This document shows, one piece after another, positions 15,142-22,229 of a DNA stretch of 34,574 nt; the stretch's first letter is position 1; every line of letters begins with the position of its first letter. The stretch is from the NCBI GenBank assembly GCA_023246195.1, contig JAHFIW010000014.1, positions 1-34,574 on the forward strand, given 5' to 3'. The translations under genes were made by a program, and so were the position numbers. Origin of the DNA: a bacterium. Lineage in GTDB: Bacteria > Patescibacteriota > Patescibacteriia > SG8-24. The notes beneath the pieces are model-generated. The model was not told the origin of the DNA. It searched no databases and saw nothing but the letters and a program-made list of their open reading frames with translations.

Positions 15142-16264
15142 TGGTATCACCTCCTTCCATCACCGCGTTGATCTTTTCCCTGAGGTAGGGAAAGATGGCT
15201 TTCCTTGTCTCGCAGTAGTAGTACTTTCCTGACAGCCCGCCCTTGCGATGGTGCGAGCAGCCGTTATGGCACACTTTTTGCCATTCGCAAGCGGCGCAAT
15301 CGGGATGCACCGCATTCACCTCCTCGGCGAACTTGAGCCGCCGCTCGCTGTTCAAAACGTCCAGAAGCGACGTGTCGGACAGATTCCCGTAGCACAGCTC
15401 GCTGCGATTGGCCAAGCGGTCGCAAGGAAAAACCCTACCATCGTACTCGACCGTGAAGTAAGCCGAGCATGTCCCGCTGTGCGTACAGCTCGAGGCGCAT
15501 CGGCCGACGATGCCCGCGAAGTAGTTATCGATTTCGCGGTGACGAATATTCGGATCGTCCATCTCGAACCAAAGGTCGATGAAGGCTTTAAGATACTCGG
15601 TGAGCTCCTTATTGCCCATCGTCTCGTTCAGCATGCGCCTGTTGATGTTGACGACGTCGAGGTACTCGCTCGTGCCCCAGGACTTCGCCTTGAGGACGTT
15701 CGCGAAGAACGTGAAGTCCTCACTCGCACGCGCTGCGTTCGCGGCCGTCAGCGTCTGGATAAAGCCGGGCTGAATCCCGTGCGCGCGCAGATGCGAGATA
15801 CCCCGCATCACCGCATCAAAAGAGCCAGACTCGTTGCGTCGCGTGCGGAAACGGTCGTGGCTGATCCGGTCACCGTCAAGACTGATGCCAACCTTAAACT
15901 TGTGCTCGGCGAAGAAGGCCGCCCAAGCGTCGTTGGCCAGCGTCGCGTTGGTCTGGACGACGTTCTGGATTTCGTGGTCCTTCCGGTACTTTTGCTGAAA
16001 AGTCAGGCTGCGTTCGAAGAACTTCATCCCCGCAAGCAGCGGCTCTCCACCGTGCCAGATGAACTGTACACGGCCCTGGAACAACTCCAGGTACTCTCGG
16101 ATGAAGCGCTCTTGAAGCTCCTCTGACATGACGTGCGGTGTCTGCTGATCCAGAGTGTTGTAGAAGCAGTAGGCACATCGCAAGTTGCAAAAATCGCCCA
16201 CTATCTTGATGATCGGAACCATCACCTTTTTCGACGACGTCTGAACAACGGCTAGTTTCCTCAT
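15110..16264 (-). CDS. Radical SAM/SPASM peptide maturase
   Basis: A 384-residue enzyme with every expected cluster motif. CNLRCAYC (Cys26, 30, 33) binds the SAM-cleaving [4Fe-4S] cluster, and WHGGEP is the SAM-binding GGE motif. The C-terminal SPASM domain has CSAYFTVEYDGRVFPC (Cx9Gx4C), then CAACEWQKVCHNGC (Cx2Cx5Cx3C) and a final Cys in YYYC, enough for two auxiliary clusters. This layout is shared by anaerobic sulfatase-maturating enzymes and RiPP maturases. No sulfatase gene is present, and a small peptide gene overlaps its end, so peptide modification is favoured. Start 16264 has an AAGGAAG site. The promoter carries a palindrome. Confidence 0.88.
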   Translation of the reverse strand: MRKLAVVQTSSKKVMVPIIKIVGDFCNLRCAYCFYNTLDQQTPHVMSEELQERFIREYLELFQGRVQFIWHGGEPLLAGMKFFERSLTFQQKYRKDHEIQNVVQTNATLANDAWAAFFAEHKFKVGISLDGDRISHDRFRTRRNESGSFDAVMRGISHLRAHGIQPGFIQTLTAANAARASEDFTFFANVLKAKSWGTSEYLDVVNINRRMLNETMGNKELTEYLKAFIDLWFEMDDPNIRHREIDNYFAGIVGRCASSCTHSGTCSAYFTVEYDGRVFPCDRLANRSELCYGNLSDTSLLDVLNSERRLKFAEEVNAVHPDCAACEWQKVCHNGCSHHRKGGLSGKYYYCETRKAIFPYLREKINAVMEGGDTNANGNTAAEG

Positions 16265-16320
16265 TTGCTCTTCCTTGTGGTGTCAATGATCTCGCGTCAG
16301 AAGCCTGACCGAATTCAGGT

Positions 16321-16342
16321 TCTCGTGGCGACTGCCACGAGA
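16321..16342. promoter_or_regulatory. Perfect palindrome at the radical-SAM operon start site (putative operator)
   Basis: TCTCGTGGC and GCCACGAGA are perfect 9-bp inverted arms around GACT. One arm overlaps the minus-strand -10 element (16339-16344), and the predicted start site falls within the palindrome. Position and symmetry suit a repressor site. A 5' RNA hairpin is less likely because transcription would start in the middle. Confidence 0.55.
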
Positions 16343-16367
16343 TACCATCCAGAAAGCACCTTGTCAA
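16339..16367 (-). promoter_or_regulatory. Promoter of the radical-SAM/peptide operon
   Basis: TTGACA (16362-16367 on the minus strand), 17 bp, TATCTC (16339-16344). The leader to ATG 16264 is about 70 nt. Confidence 0.75.
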
Positions 16368-16433
16368 GATTCTCGTTGTACCGCCAAAGATGGCCCGGCC
16401 TGCATGGTCATCCTTTTAGCCGTATCATAGCCC

Positions 16434-16482
16434 ACCAAAAAACCTCTCTGTTGAGAGGCTTTCGGGTTGCCGCCGATAAAAA
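16434..16482 (-). repeat. Inverted 49-bp copy of the tRNA-Trp terminator region
   Basis: An exact inverted copy of 10250-10298, including the CCTCTC/GAGAGG hairpin and T run, which would still terminate minus-strand transcription. It marks the right edge of the cassette. With the tRNA fragment at 13915-13976 it reconstitutes nearly the whole of 10182-10298, but in permuted order. Confidence 0.95.
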
Positions 16483-16625
16483 GTCTTTGTGACAGAGCGC
16501 CAAGGTTGGGTACCATCGAGAACTGTATGTGTTAGGGCAAATTCAGGGGTCGTTCCGACGCAGCATTTTGAGGCATATGGATTCAAACACCCAAAAAGTT
16601 CTAAACTCGTTTGCCAGACCCCGCC

Positions 16626-16659
16626 AAAAATACCGGAGCCTGACGGTTCCCGTATTTTT
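16626..16659. terminator. Possible bidirectional terminator
   Basis: AAAAATAC and GTATTTTT arms enclose a GC-rich interior (CGG/CCG). T runs exist on both strands. The stretch 16483-16690 holds no gene that I can support. Confidence 0.45.
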
Positions 16660-16696
16660 GTTTTGCTGCCATACGTAAAGCCTCCGGCAGGCACGA

Positions 16697-16725
16697 TTGA
16701 CGCGGTGCGTATTTCGTGCCATGTT
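16697..16725 (+). promoter_or_regulatory. Promoter of the 160-aa gene
   Basis: TTGACG (16697-16702), 17 bp, CATGTT (16720-16725), followed by an AAAGGAG site and ATG 16750. Confidence 0.5.
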
Positions 16726-16749
16726 AATCGCGCGAAAGGAGCTCATTCA

Positions 16750-17232
16750 ATGAACGATAAGGCAAAAAAAGCTAAGAAGGCCGTGGCCGATGTGGATTTC
16801 ACGAATGGCGTGGCGATCGTCTACGAGCCGGACGGTAGGATCTACCTGCTCGAATACGACAAGTCGGAACCCGTCGACGGTACTAGGATACATCCACGGA
16901 GGTATCTCCAGCCGGCGATAAACGAAGTCGATACGTGCTCGGCGGGAGAGTATCCTTACGCGGAGCTTCATGCGGAGATTCGCAGGATGTACGGCATCCG
17001 CAGGGCGATTCAGCTCGTGCTCGATGCCGTGAACCCGGTTTTCTCTTCGAATCTTCGTTGCCGGCTGGCCAGGCTTGCATTGCTGATGTTGCAAGCGACA
17101 TCCGTCAAAGACGGTGTCGAGGAGGCGTTCGCCAAGCAGGCGCTTTTAGAGACCGCAGCCGCGGACTTACAGGGGCTTCCCGACGAGTTCTGCGACTTCA
17201 TTCGGCCTTTCTTGCCGTCGCCGCGCCGATAA
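16750..17232 (+). CDS. Hypothetical protein, soluble
   Basis: A 160-residue protein I do not recognise. Residues 15-45 look like a beta hairpin (GVAIVYEPDGRIYLLEYDKSEP); the rest is helical (YAELHAEIRRMYGIRRAIQLVLDAV). The start is set by AAAGGAG 9 nt before ATG 16750; the open frame continues upstream without a better start. No membrane segment, signal or catalytic motif is visible. It lies just outside the right edge of the radical-SAM cassette. Confidence 0.6.
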   Translation: MNDKAKKAKKAVADVDFTNGVAIVYEPDGRIYLLEYDKSEPVDGTRIHPRRYLQPAINEVDTCSAGEYPYAELHAEIRRMYGIRRAIQLVLDAVNPVFSSNLRCRLARLALLMLQATSVKDGVEEAFAKQALLETAAADLQGLPDEFCDFIRPFLPSPRR

Positions 17233-17241
17233 TGCTATTCT
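17212..17241 (+). promoter_or_regulatory. Possible promoter of the zinc-ribbon gene
   Basis: TTGCCG (17212-17217), 18 bp, TATTCT (17236-17241), overlapping the end of the 160-aa gene. Confidence 0.4.
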
Positions 17242-17269
17242 GCGTACAGATTTTTCCCAGGAGGAAGTC

Positions 17270-17638
17270 ATGCTGCGAGTCGTTAAGAGAAGCGTTCGTT
17301 ACGTCTGCGGCATCTGCCACACCAAGTACCGTACCGCCAGGCAGGCTCTTGTCTGCGAAGCATCGGGACGCGAACCCGTTCCGCAGCATTTACGACGAGG
17401 GTCCCGCGTGCGCGCGACTAGCGAGCGTGAGTGCTCTAGCTCGGACAGGAAGTACGTCTGTGAAGGTTTCGTTGCGGGATCGGTCATCGAGCTTTATGAA
17501 GACGAAGTGCACCTCAAGGGCTTCGGCGTGAGCCGTTCGTCAAAACACATCCGCATGTATAAGGTTCGCTACCGATGTCCGCGCTGTCGCGAGATGAAAG
17601 CGGCTTTTTATCCCGCCGAGCATCTCGTTGCTCGCTGA
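17270..17638 (+). CDS. Small zinc-ribbon-like protein
   Basis: A 122-residue basic protein. CGIC (residues 13-16) with a nearby Cys (LVCEASG) and CPRC near residue 103 suggest a zinc-binding fold. Segments such as FVAGSVIELYEDEVHLKGF and HIRMYKVRYRCPRCREMK look like strands around the second pair. An AGGAGG site lies 5 nt before the ATG. It is probably a nucleic-acid or protein-binding cytoplasmic protein; no family assigned. A terminator follows directly. Confidence 0.6.
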   Translation: MLRVVKRSVRYVCGICHTKYRTARQALVCEASGREPVPQHLRRGSRVRATSERECSSSDRKYVCEGFVAGSVIELYEDEVHLKGFGVSRSSKHIRMYKVRYRCPRCREMKAAFYPAEHLVAR

Positions 17639-17643
17639 TGCGT

Positions 17644-17675
17644 CCCTCAGTCATTACGGCATGAGGGATTTTTTT
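17644..17675 (+). terminator. Terminator of the zinc-ribbon gene
   Basis: CCCTCA paired with TGAGGG, with extra pairs inside, then ATTTTTTT. Confidence 0.75.
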
Positions 17676-17740
17676 ATTGTGGCGCACGCTGACAGGCGTT
17701 TGCTTGAACGAAAAATGGACCGGCGAGCGTCCGGCCAGTC

Positions 17741-17769
17741 TTGACAAAAACCGTTTTTTCTGCTGTACT
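17741..17769 (+). promoter_or_regulatory. Promoter of the PD40-like lipoprotein gene
   Basis: Consensus TTGACA (17741-17746), 17 bp, TGTACT (17764-17769), giving a leader of about 70 nt. Confidence 0.65.
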
Positions 17770-17846
17770 GCCTGCATCTTTGGGAGATGGTCTTCCAAGT
17801 GATTTGGTCATTGTATGGTTCAAAGATGTCATTGAAGGAGAGAGAA

Positions 17847-19016
17847 ATGCCCCATCGAAAAGTCGATTTTCGCGCTTGTGTTGTCGTGATGGTGATCCTT
17901 GCCGCCGCATTCGGCTGCGGTTCGGGTCCTGGCACCGCTAACGGTTCGGCTGAGGCGTCCGACGTCGGCTTCCGCATCAACGACGCGGCCGCCGTTGGCC
18001 CCGACGCGTCAGACGCCGCGACGGACGCCGTGGCGGATGCGGATGGCGGTACGGATGCCGTCGCGGATGCGGCGGTACCGGACAACGGTCCGGGCATCGC
18101 GTGCTCTGCGCTCGCGGGCGTCGGCACGATCTACTACAGCCGAGGGCCGGTGACGCTTGTCGACGGCACTAAAATGACCGACGGCGAGATGTGGGCGATT
18201 TCTGGCGACGGCGCGGACGATTCCAAGATCGGCGGCGGAGAATTTCCCCGCCTGTCTCCGGATCGGCAAAGCCTGGTGTTCCACCGGGACAACGTGAACT
18301 ACTATTCGGCCAACCTGTACGTGCGAAACATGGTCGCCGGTATTCCGCCGACGGACACGCTCGTGTACGTCAACCCGAAGGACTACGTGGTCGACTACAG
18401 CTGGACCGCGGACAGCGCCAGCATCGTCTTCGACTGGGAGTGCGCCATCTACAAGATGGACCGTGACGGATCGAACCGTCATAAGTTCATCGACTATCTC
18501 GAGAGCAATTGCTACTCGGATGCGCCCTCGGTCAATCCGGTCGACGGTCGCGTCGCGTGGGACAATTTCTACGACGGTCTCGGGCTGTCCGATGCCGACG
18601 GAACGAACGCGCACCACGTTCCGAATACTTACCCCAACGCGACGGGGTCGGTCGGCGCCCAGAACCTCAACACGGCCGGCGATCACGCTCCCGTGTGGTC
18701 GCCCGACGGGAAAACGCTCGTCTTCGTGAGCAAGCCGACGCTCAACTTTTGGGAGAGCGGTCCTCTCGGTCCGCTCTACAAGATCAATCCCGACGGTACG
18801 GGGCGCGTCCTGCTTACGCCGGGACTCAGCGCGATCGACGGCTTTTACAGCGGCGGCGCCTTCTCGCCCGACGGCACGCGGTTCATCGGCGCGGGCGTTT
18901 ACATGGGCGTGAACGGCATCTACTCCGTTCCGCTCGACGGTTCCGGCAACTTCCAGCGCGTCTGCATCTCACCTGGTGCGCCGGTCAACTACGTGGGCAC
19001 CGCGCTCGCATACTGA
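17847..19016 (+). CDS. Lipoprotein with Asp/Ala-rich linker and PD40/TolB-like propeller
   Basis: A 389-residue exported protein. The start has AAGGAG 7 nt upstream. A signal peptide ends in LAAAFGC, a lipobox-like site. A low-complexity linker rich in Asp and Ala follows (DASDAATDAVADADGGTDAV), then repeats of the PD40/TolB beta-propeller type: FPRLSPDRQSLVFHRD, YSWTADSASIVFDWE, APVWSPDGKTLVFVSK and GGAFSPDGTRFIGAG. Propellers of this kind usually bind partners or ligands at the cell surface. Asp/Ala-rich linkers after a lipobox are, in my experience, common in Myxococcota lipoproteins, so transfer is possible. A strong terminator follows. Confidence 0.75.
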   Translation: MPHRKVDFRACVVVMVILAAAFGCGSGPGTANGSAEASDVGFRINDAAAVGPDASDAATDAVADADGGTDAVADAAVPDNGPGIACSALAGVGTIYYSRGPVTLVDGTKMTDGEMWAISGDGADDSKIGGGEFPRLSPDRQSLVFHRDNVNYYSANLYVRNMVAGIPPTDTLVYVNPKDYVVDYSWTADSASIVFDWECAIYKMDRDGSNRHKFIDYLESNCYSDAPSVNPVDGRVAWDNFYDGLGLSDADGTNAHHVPNTYPNATGSVGAQNLNTAGDHAPVWSPDGKTLVFVSKPTLNFWESGPLGPLYKINPDGTGRVLLTPGLSAIDGFYSGGAFSPDGTRFIGAGVYMGVNGIYSVPLDGSGNFQRVCISPGAPVNYVGTALAY

Positions 19017-19031
19017 CCGACTTCGCGCATG

Positions 19032-19060
19032 CCCGCTCCAAAGCTTTTTGGAGCGGGTTT
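19032..19060 (+). terminator. Terminator of the PD40-like gene
   Basis: CCCGCTCCA/TGGAGCGGG stem followed by TTTTCTTTTT. Confidence 0.85.
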
Positions 19061-19167
19061 TCTTTTTGGATCTTTGACGATACATGCGGGTCATCTTCGC
19101 TTATCGCGTATGTCCCGAAAGTGCTATACTTCGTCCCGTAATCTCATCGACGCTTTTCGCATCTCGT

Positions 19168-19659
19168 ATGAAAAATGCGCATGCCGGCATCATCGAGTAT
19201 CTCGGTTCTAGGGCGATTGCCGTGGTTTCCACGGTCTCGAAGGAAGGTCTGCCGCAGGCGGCAACTGTCTTTTATTGGGTGGACGAGACCGTGCATGGCG
19301 GCTTCAGCCTTTATTTCGTCACCAGGAGACACACTCGAAAGTTCAGCAACATCATGCATAATCCGGCGGTTGCCGTAGTGGTCGGTACCGACATGGATCC
19401 CCATACGGTGCAGATCGAGGGGGAGGCGGAACTCGTCGAGGTCGGAGAGAGCGTGACGCAATTGGGGCGTCTCGCGATGCTGGTCGGGAAGCACCCGAAA
19501 GTGGCCGCGCTGTATACCGGCGCTTTTTATCCCAAGGACCCGTTCAGCGGCATCGAAGGAAAAGATTTCGCGGTGTTTCGCGTCTCTCCGAAGTGGGTCC
19601 GTTACATGACTTATGATGAGGAGAAAAGGGATATCGTCTATCTCCAGACTCTTCCCTGA
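19168..19659 (+). CDS. FMN-binding split-barrel (PNPOx-like) protein, copy 1
   Basis: A 163-residue protein of the pyridoxamine 5'-phosphate oxidase-like fold. AIAVVSTVSKEGLPQAATVFYWVDE is the first strand pair, GFSLYFVTRRHTRKFSNIMHNPAVAVVVG the core, and VQIEGEAELVE the usual third strand. These proteins bind flavin or related cofactors and often reduce small molecules; the substrate is unknown. ATG 19168 fits the family N-terminus, and a TATACT lies about 40 nt upstream. A paralogue is at 28925-29461. The VKOR-like gene starts 24 nt downstream and may be co-transcribed. Confidence 0.8.
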   Translation: MKNAHAGIIEYLGSRAIAVVSTVSKEGLPQAATVFYWVDETVHGGFSLYFVTRRHTRKFSNIMHNPAVAVVVGTDMDPHTVQIEGEAELVEVGESVTQLGRLAMLVGKHPKVAALYTGAFYPKDPFSGIEGKDFAVFRVSPKWVRYMTYDEEKRDIVYLQTLP

Positions 19660-19683
19660 GTCGCACGACGGTGCTTTCATCAT

Positions 19684-20106
19684 ATGAAAAATGCCTCTTA
19701 TCTCAAAACGGTCCTCGTCTTGGCGCTCGGCGGGACGCTGTTTGCCGGTTACTTGAGCGGCGTAAGGCTGTTCACGAAGACGTGCGCCTTCAGTGAGCCC
19801 TGTCCGTACTTTCTTGGGGTTTCGGCCTGTTGGTATGGATTGGGGATGTTCTCGTTCATGCTCATCGCGTCCGCGTTGGCGGTGATGAAAAAAATAAGGG
19901 CCAGCGCCGCGAAAAAAATAATTCTGGCGGTCTCCTTTGCGGGGATTCTTTTTGCCGGGTATTTCACGTTCGTCGAAGTGGCTTCTTGGTTGCGTGCCGT
20001 GACTCGATACGCGCTTGTTTTGCCTACCTGCGCCTACGGCCTGTTCTTTTATCTTTTGCTGTTCTTTCTGTCCGTCAGCCATCGCGGGTCAGCGGAAGGG
20101 GAGTGA
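19684..20106 (+). CDS. VKOR-like four-helix membrane protein lacking the CxxC
   Basis: A 140-residue integral membrane protein with about four hydrophobic segments (residues ~7-26, 43-67, 80-100, 110-130). The loop CAFSEPCPYFLGVSACWYGLG resembles the Cys loop and following helix of vitamin K epoxide reductase-type proteins (Cys34, 40, 49). Near the C-terminus LPTCAYGLFFYLL sits where VKOR has its CxxC, but only one Cys remains. It could be a redox partner that lost activity, or a different four-helix family. No clear ribosome site is present. Confidence 0.45.
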   Translation: MKNASYLKTVLVLALGGTLFAGYLSGVRLFTKTCAFSEPCPYFLGVSACWYGLGMFSFMLIASALAVMKKIRASAAKKIILAVSFAGILFAGYFTFVEVASWLRAVTRYALVLPTCAYGLFFYLLLFFLSVSHRGSAEGE

Positions 20107-20118
20107 ATCGTTCGGAAA

Positions 20119-20145
20119 AAACCGGCCTCAAGATGAGGCCGGTTT
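20119..20145. terminator. Bidirectional terminator
   Basis: AAACCGGCCTC/GAGGCCGGTTT, an 11-bp stem between two convergent genes, with an A run upstream (T run on the minus strand). Confidence 0.8.
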
Positions 20146-20153
20146 CATGTGCG

Positions 20154-20861
20154 TCACTTCGGGAGCGCGAGAAAGAGCGAGGCGGAGCTCGGACCGATGA
20201 ATGTCAGATACGTTTGCACCGTCAGGCGTCCGTCGCTGAGACGGGCAACGCTGGCGGCGCAGGCGCTTCCGTCGTCCTTTTTGCAGTTCCAGACGGTTCC
20301 GAGCGCGATGACCTCGCCGTGGTCTCCGAACACGTTGTGGGACGTCCGCATCAGCAGGTCGCGATGGGCGGCGACGAAGGCGAACAACTCTCTGGCTGTC
20401 GCGGGTCGCAGGCCTTTTCGGTCGATGAGCGCGCGTACGTCATCGATTGATCCGTGACTGACGAGGCGCATCGTGGCCGGAGGTCCGCCGTTTTTGCTCG
20501 CCACGTTTCCCATGAGGACGTCCTCATCGGGTCTCACCAGACGAAAATTCAGTGACGTGGCGTCGTGCATGCCGTCTTTTGCGGGCGGACTTTGCATGGC
20601 AAGAAGTTCGGCGATGCGCGGGTCGATCTCGTCGTACTTTCCCGCCGCGATGATATCGGCGGTGGGGGAAGTGCCGTCGAAAATGGTCGGAAACGCTTCG
20701 GACGCGCTTCCGGGTTTCGTGTCGAAGACGGACTCCTGTTCTTTCGGCTGCGCTGGTTGCGCCATCGCCGTCGTTTGCGGCGTCGTTGCGGTCGTTTGAT
20801 GCGCGCAGGCGGTCAGCACGAACGCCGTCACCGCAATTGCCGTCATCGGGAATGTCCTCAT
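20154..20861 (-). CDS. Hypothetical lipoprotein
   Basis: A 235-residue lipoprotein. A short signal peptide ends in the classical lipobox LTAC (Cys19). A Thr/Gln/Pro-rich linker follows (TTATTPQTTAMAQPAQPKEQE), and then a globular domain that I do not recognise. That domain includes LRPATARELFAFVAAHRDLLM and VIALGTVWNCKKDDGSACAASVARL, with two Cys that could form a disulfide, ending in strands (LTVQTYLTFIGPSSASLFLALPK). AAGGAGG lies 5 nt before the ATG. It is convergent with the VKOR-like gene, sharing a terminator. Confidence 0.7.
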   Translation of the reverse strand: MRTFPMTAIAVTAFVLTACAHQTTATTPQTTAMAQPAQPKEQESVFDTKPGSASEAFPTIFDGTSPTADIIAAGKYDEIDPRIAELLAMQSPPAKDGMHDATSLNFRLVRPDEDVLMGNVASKNGGPPATMRLVSHGSIDDVRALIDRKGLRPATARELFAFVAAHRDLLMRTSHNVFGDHGEVIALGTVWNCKKDDGSACAASVARLSDGRLTVQTYLTFIGPSSASLFLALPK

Positions 20862-20995
20862 GTTTCCTCCTTGCCCAGAATTGAGCCTCGCTGAGCTTGA
20901 ATGAAAGCCGTACGGCTGTCAATTATTTTTGCCAATTTTTTATTCCCGGTTCTTTGCGAGGTGCTGTTGACTGCACTGTCGGCTTTTTCGCCCAT

Positions 20996-21021
20996 AAAAA
21001 ATCCGACCATGGAGGTCGGAT
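20996..21021 (-). terminator. Terminator of the PHP lipoprotein gene
   Basis: On the minus strand ATCCGACC/GGTCGGAT is followed by TTTTTTATG. Confidence 0.85.
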
Positions 21022-21026
21022 GTCCG

Positions 21027-22037
21027 TCATCGGACGGAGACGTAGATCGGGTTGGACCAAGCCATCGTGTCGCCGCCGCAGCTGATGCGCAGGCGCACGT
21101 AGCGTTCGGTTCCGTCGGCATCATAATGCGATGCGGTGACCGCATGCTCGGTCATCGCGACCTTGCCGCCGGCCACGACGTATTCGACGTCGCAGCTCCT
21201 GGGAAGGGACGCGGAGATGCGCCTATCGCTCACGCTGATCGACAGGATGAGCGCTCCTCGGGTTGCGTAGAAGTTGCCGGACTTGAGGTTGGCGAGAATG
21301 TCGTCCTGCGTAAGCGCGTCGGCAGACACCATCACCGAGGAGGTCAGGCAGTACGAGTAGCGGACGTCATGGCAGTCGTCGACTGCGGTCAGGTACGTCC
21401 GTTTGCCATGCGACAGCAAGAAGTCGATGCGGGTCTCGGCGTTGGGGTCGCCGTCGCTGATGTCGCTGGCGTTCCATACCTCCACGGCATCGTAGCCGTG
21501 CATGGCGAGCAGATCCTTGTCGGACCAGCACGGGTTCGACGGATACTTGCCCGGCCAGTCCGGATGGTTGATTTGCACGAACGACCCTTCGCCGTTGGCC
21601 TCGTCGACCAGGAGTTGCGGGTGCGGCGCTCCTGCTGCCACCGCGTGCCGGTTGATGCGGTTTTCGTGGTGACAGCCGTCCTCGTTCTCCATGCCGTGCA
21701 GGAACAGGATTCCTGGCACGCCGGGGTCGGGAGTGGCGTGGTCGTGGTCGGTAATCGCCATGAAGTCGTACCCGGCATTCTTGTACGCGGTCACGAACTC
21801 CTTCGGTGGCTGATGGCCGTCGGAGTTGGTGGTATGCGCATGGAGCTGGCCGCGGTACGTGTGCGCCCTCGGCCTGTAGGGCGATTCGAGCGAGATGTGC
21901 TCTCCGGCCTCAGATTGTCCCGAAGTGAGCACGGGTGGCTGCGGTTTGATCACGGCCTCGCGTGCTTCGGGACCCCTGCAGGCAATGGCTGCCCAAATCG
22001 CCATCACGAACAACATTGCATTAGCGAGATGTCTCAT
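21027..22037 (-). CDS. PHP-domain metal-dependent phosphoesterase-like lipoprotein
   Basis: A 336-residue exported protein. Start 22037 is chosen over an upstream ATG because AAGGAG lies 8 nt before it and the following residues form a signal peptide with lipobox AIAC (Cys20). The domain begins with YRGQLHAHTTNSDGHQPP (the HxH..D metal motif of PHP proteins), then FMAITDHDHATPDPG, a late INHPDWPG and TAVDDCHDV, the remaining metal ligands. PHP enzymes hydrolyse phosphoesters using two or three metals; surface-anchored forms could recover phosphate. The last ~90 residues resemble a small beta domain. Confidence 0.8.
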   Translation of the reverse strand: MRHLANAMLFVMAIWAAIACRGPEAREAVIKPQPPVLTSGQSEAGEHISLESPYRPRAHTYRGQLHAHTTNSDGHQPPKEFVTAYKNAGYDFMAITDHDHATPDPGVPGILFLHGMENEDGCHHENRINRHAVAAGAPHPQLLVDEANGEGSFVQINHPDWPGKYPSNPCWSDKDLLAMHGYDAVEVWNASDISDGDPNAETRIDFLLSHGKRTYLTAVDDCHDVRYSYCLTSSVMVSADALTQDDILANLKSGNFYATRGALILSISVSDRRISASLPRSCDVEYVVAGGKVAMTEHAVTASHYDADGTERYVRLRISCGGDTMAWSNPIYVSVR

Positions 22038-22178
22038 TTTGCCTGCTCCTTGCGGCTTTCGTGAGCCGACGTGCCGTGTAAAGAACGATCCGTGCGCCAA
22101 AGGTGCAGGATGACGTCATTCCAGCATGAAATCGCCTCGCGGTCAATCTTCCGGGTGCCCGTGAAGTGGCATTTGCCG

Positions 22179-22207
22179 TGTTGCCAATAGCTTGCAACAG
22201 AGATATG
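22179..22207 (+). promoter_or_regulatory. Promoter of the ABC exporter operon
   Basis: TTGCCA, a 17-bp spacer and TATGTT lie about 25 nt before the first ATG at 22230. Confidence 0.5.
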
Positions 22208-22229
22208 TTTAGGGTTTCGAACTGCACGT

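Noticed and set aside
16491-16620. T-arm-like GTTTGAATCC on the minus strand
   Set aside because: A short match without supporting stems; too weak to call a tRNA fragment.
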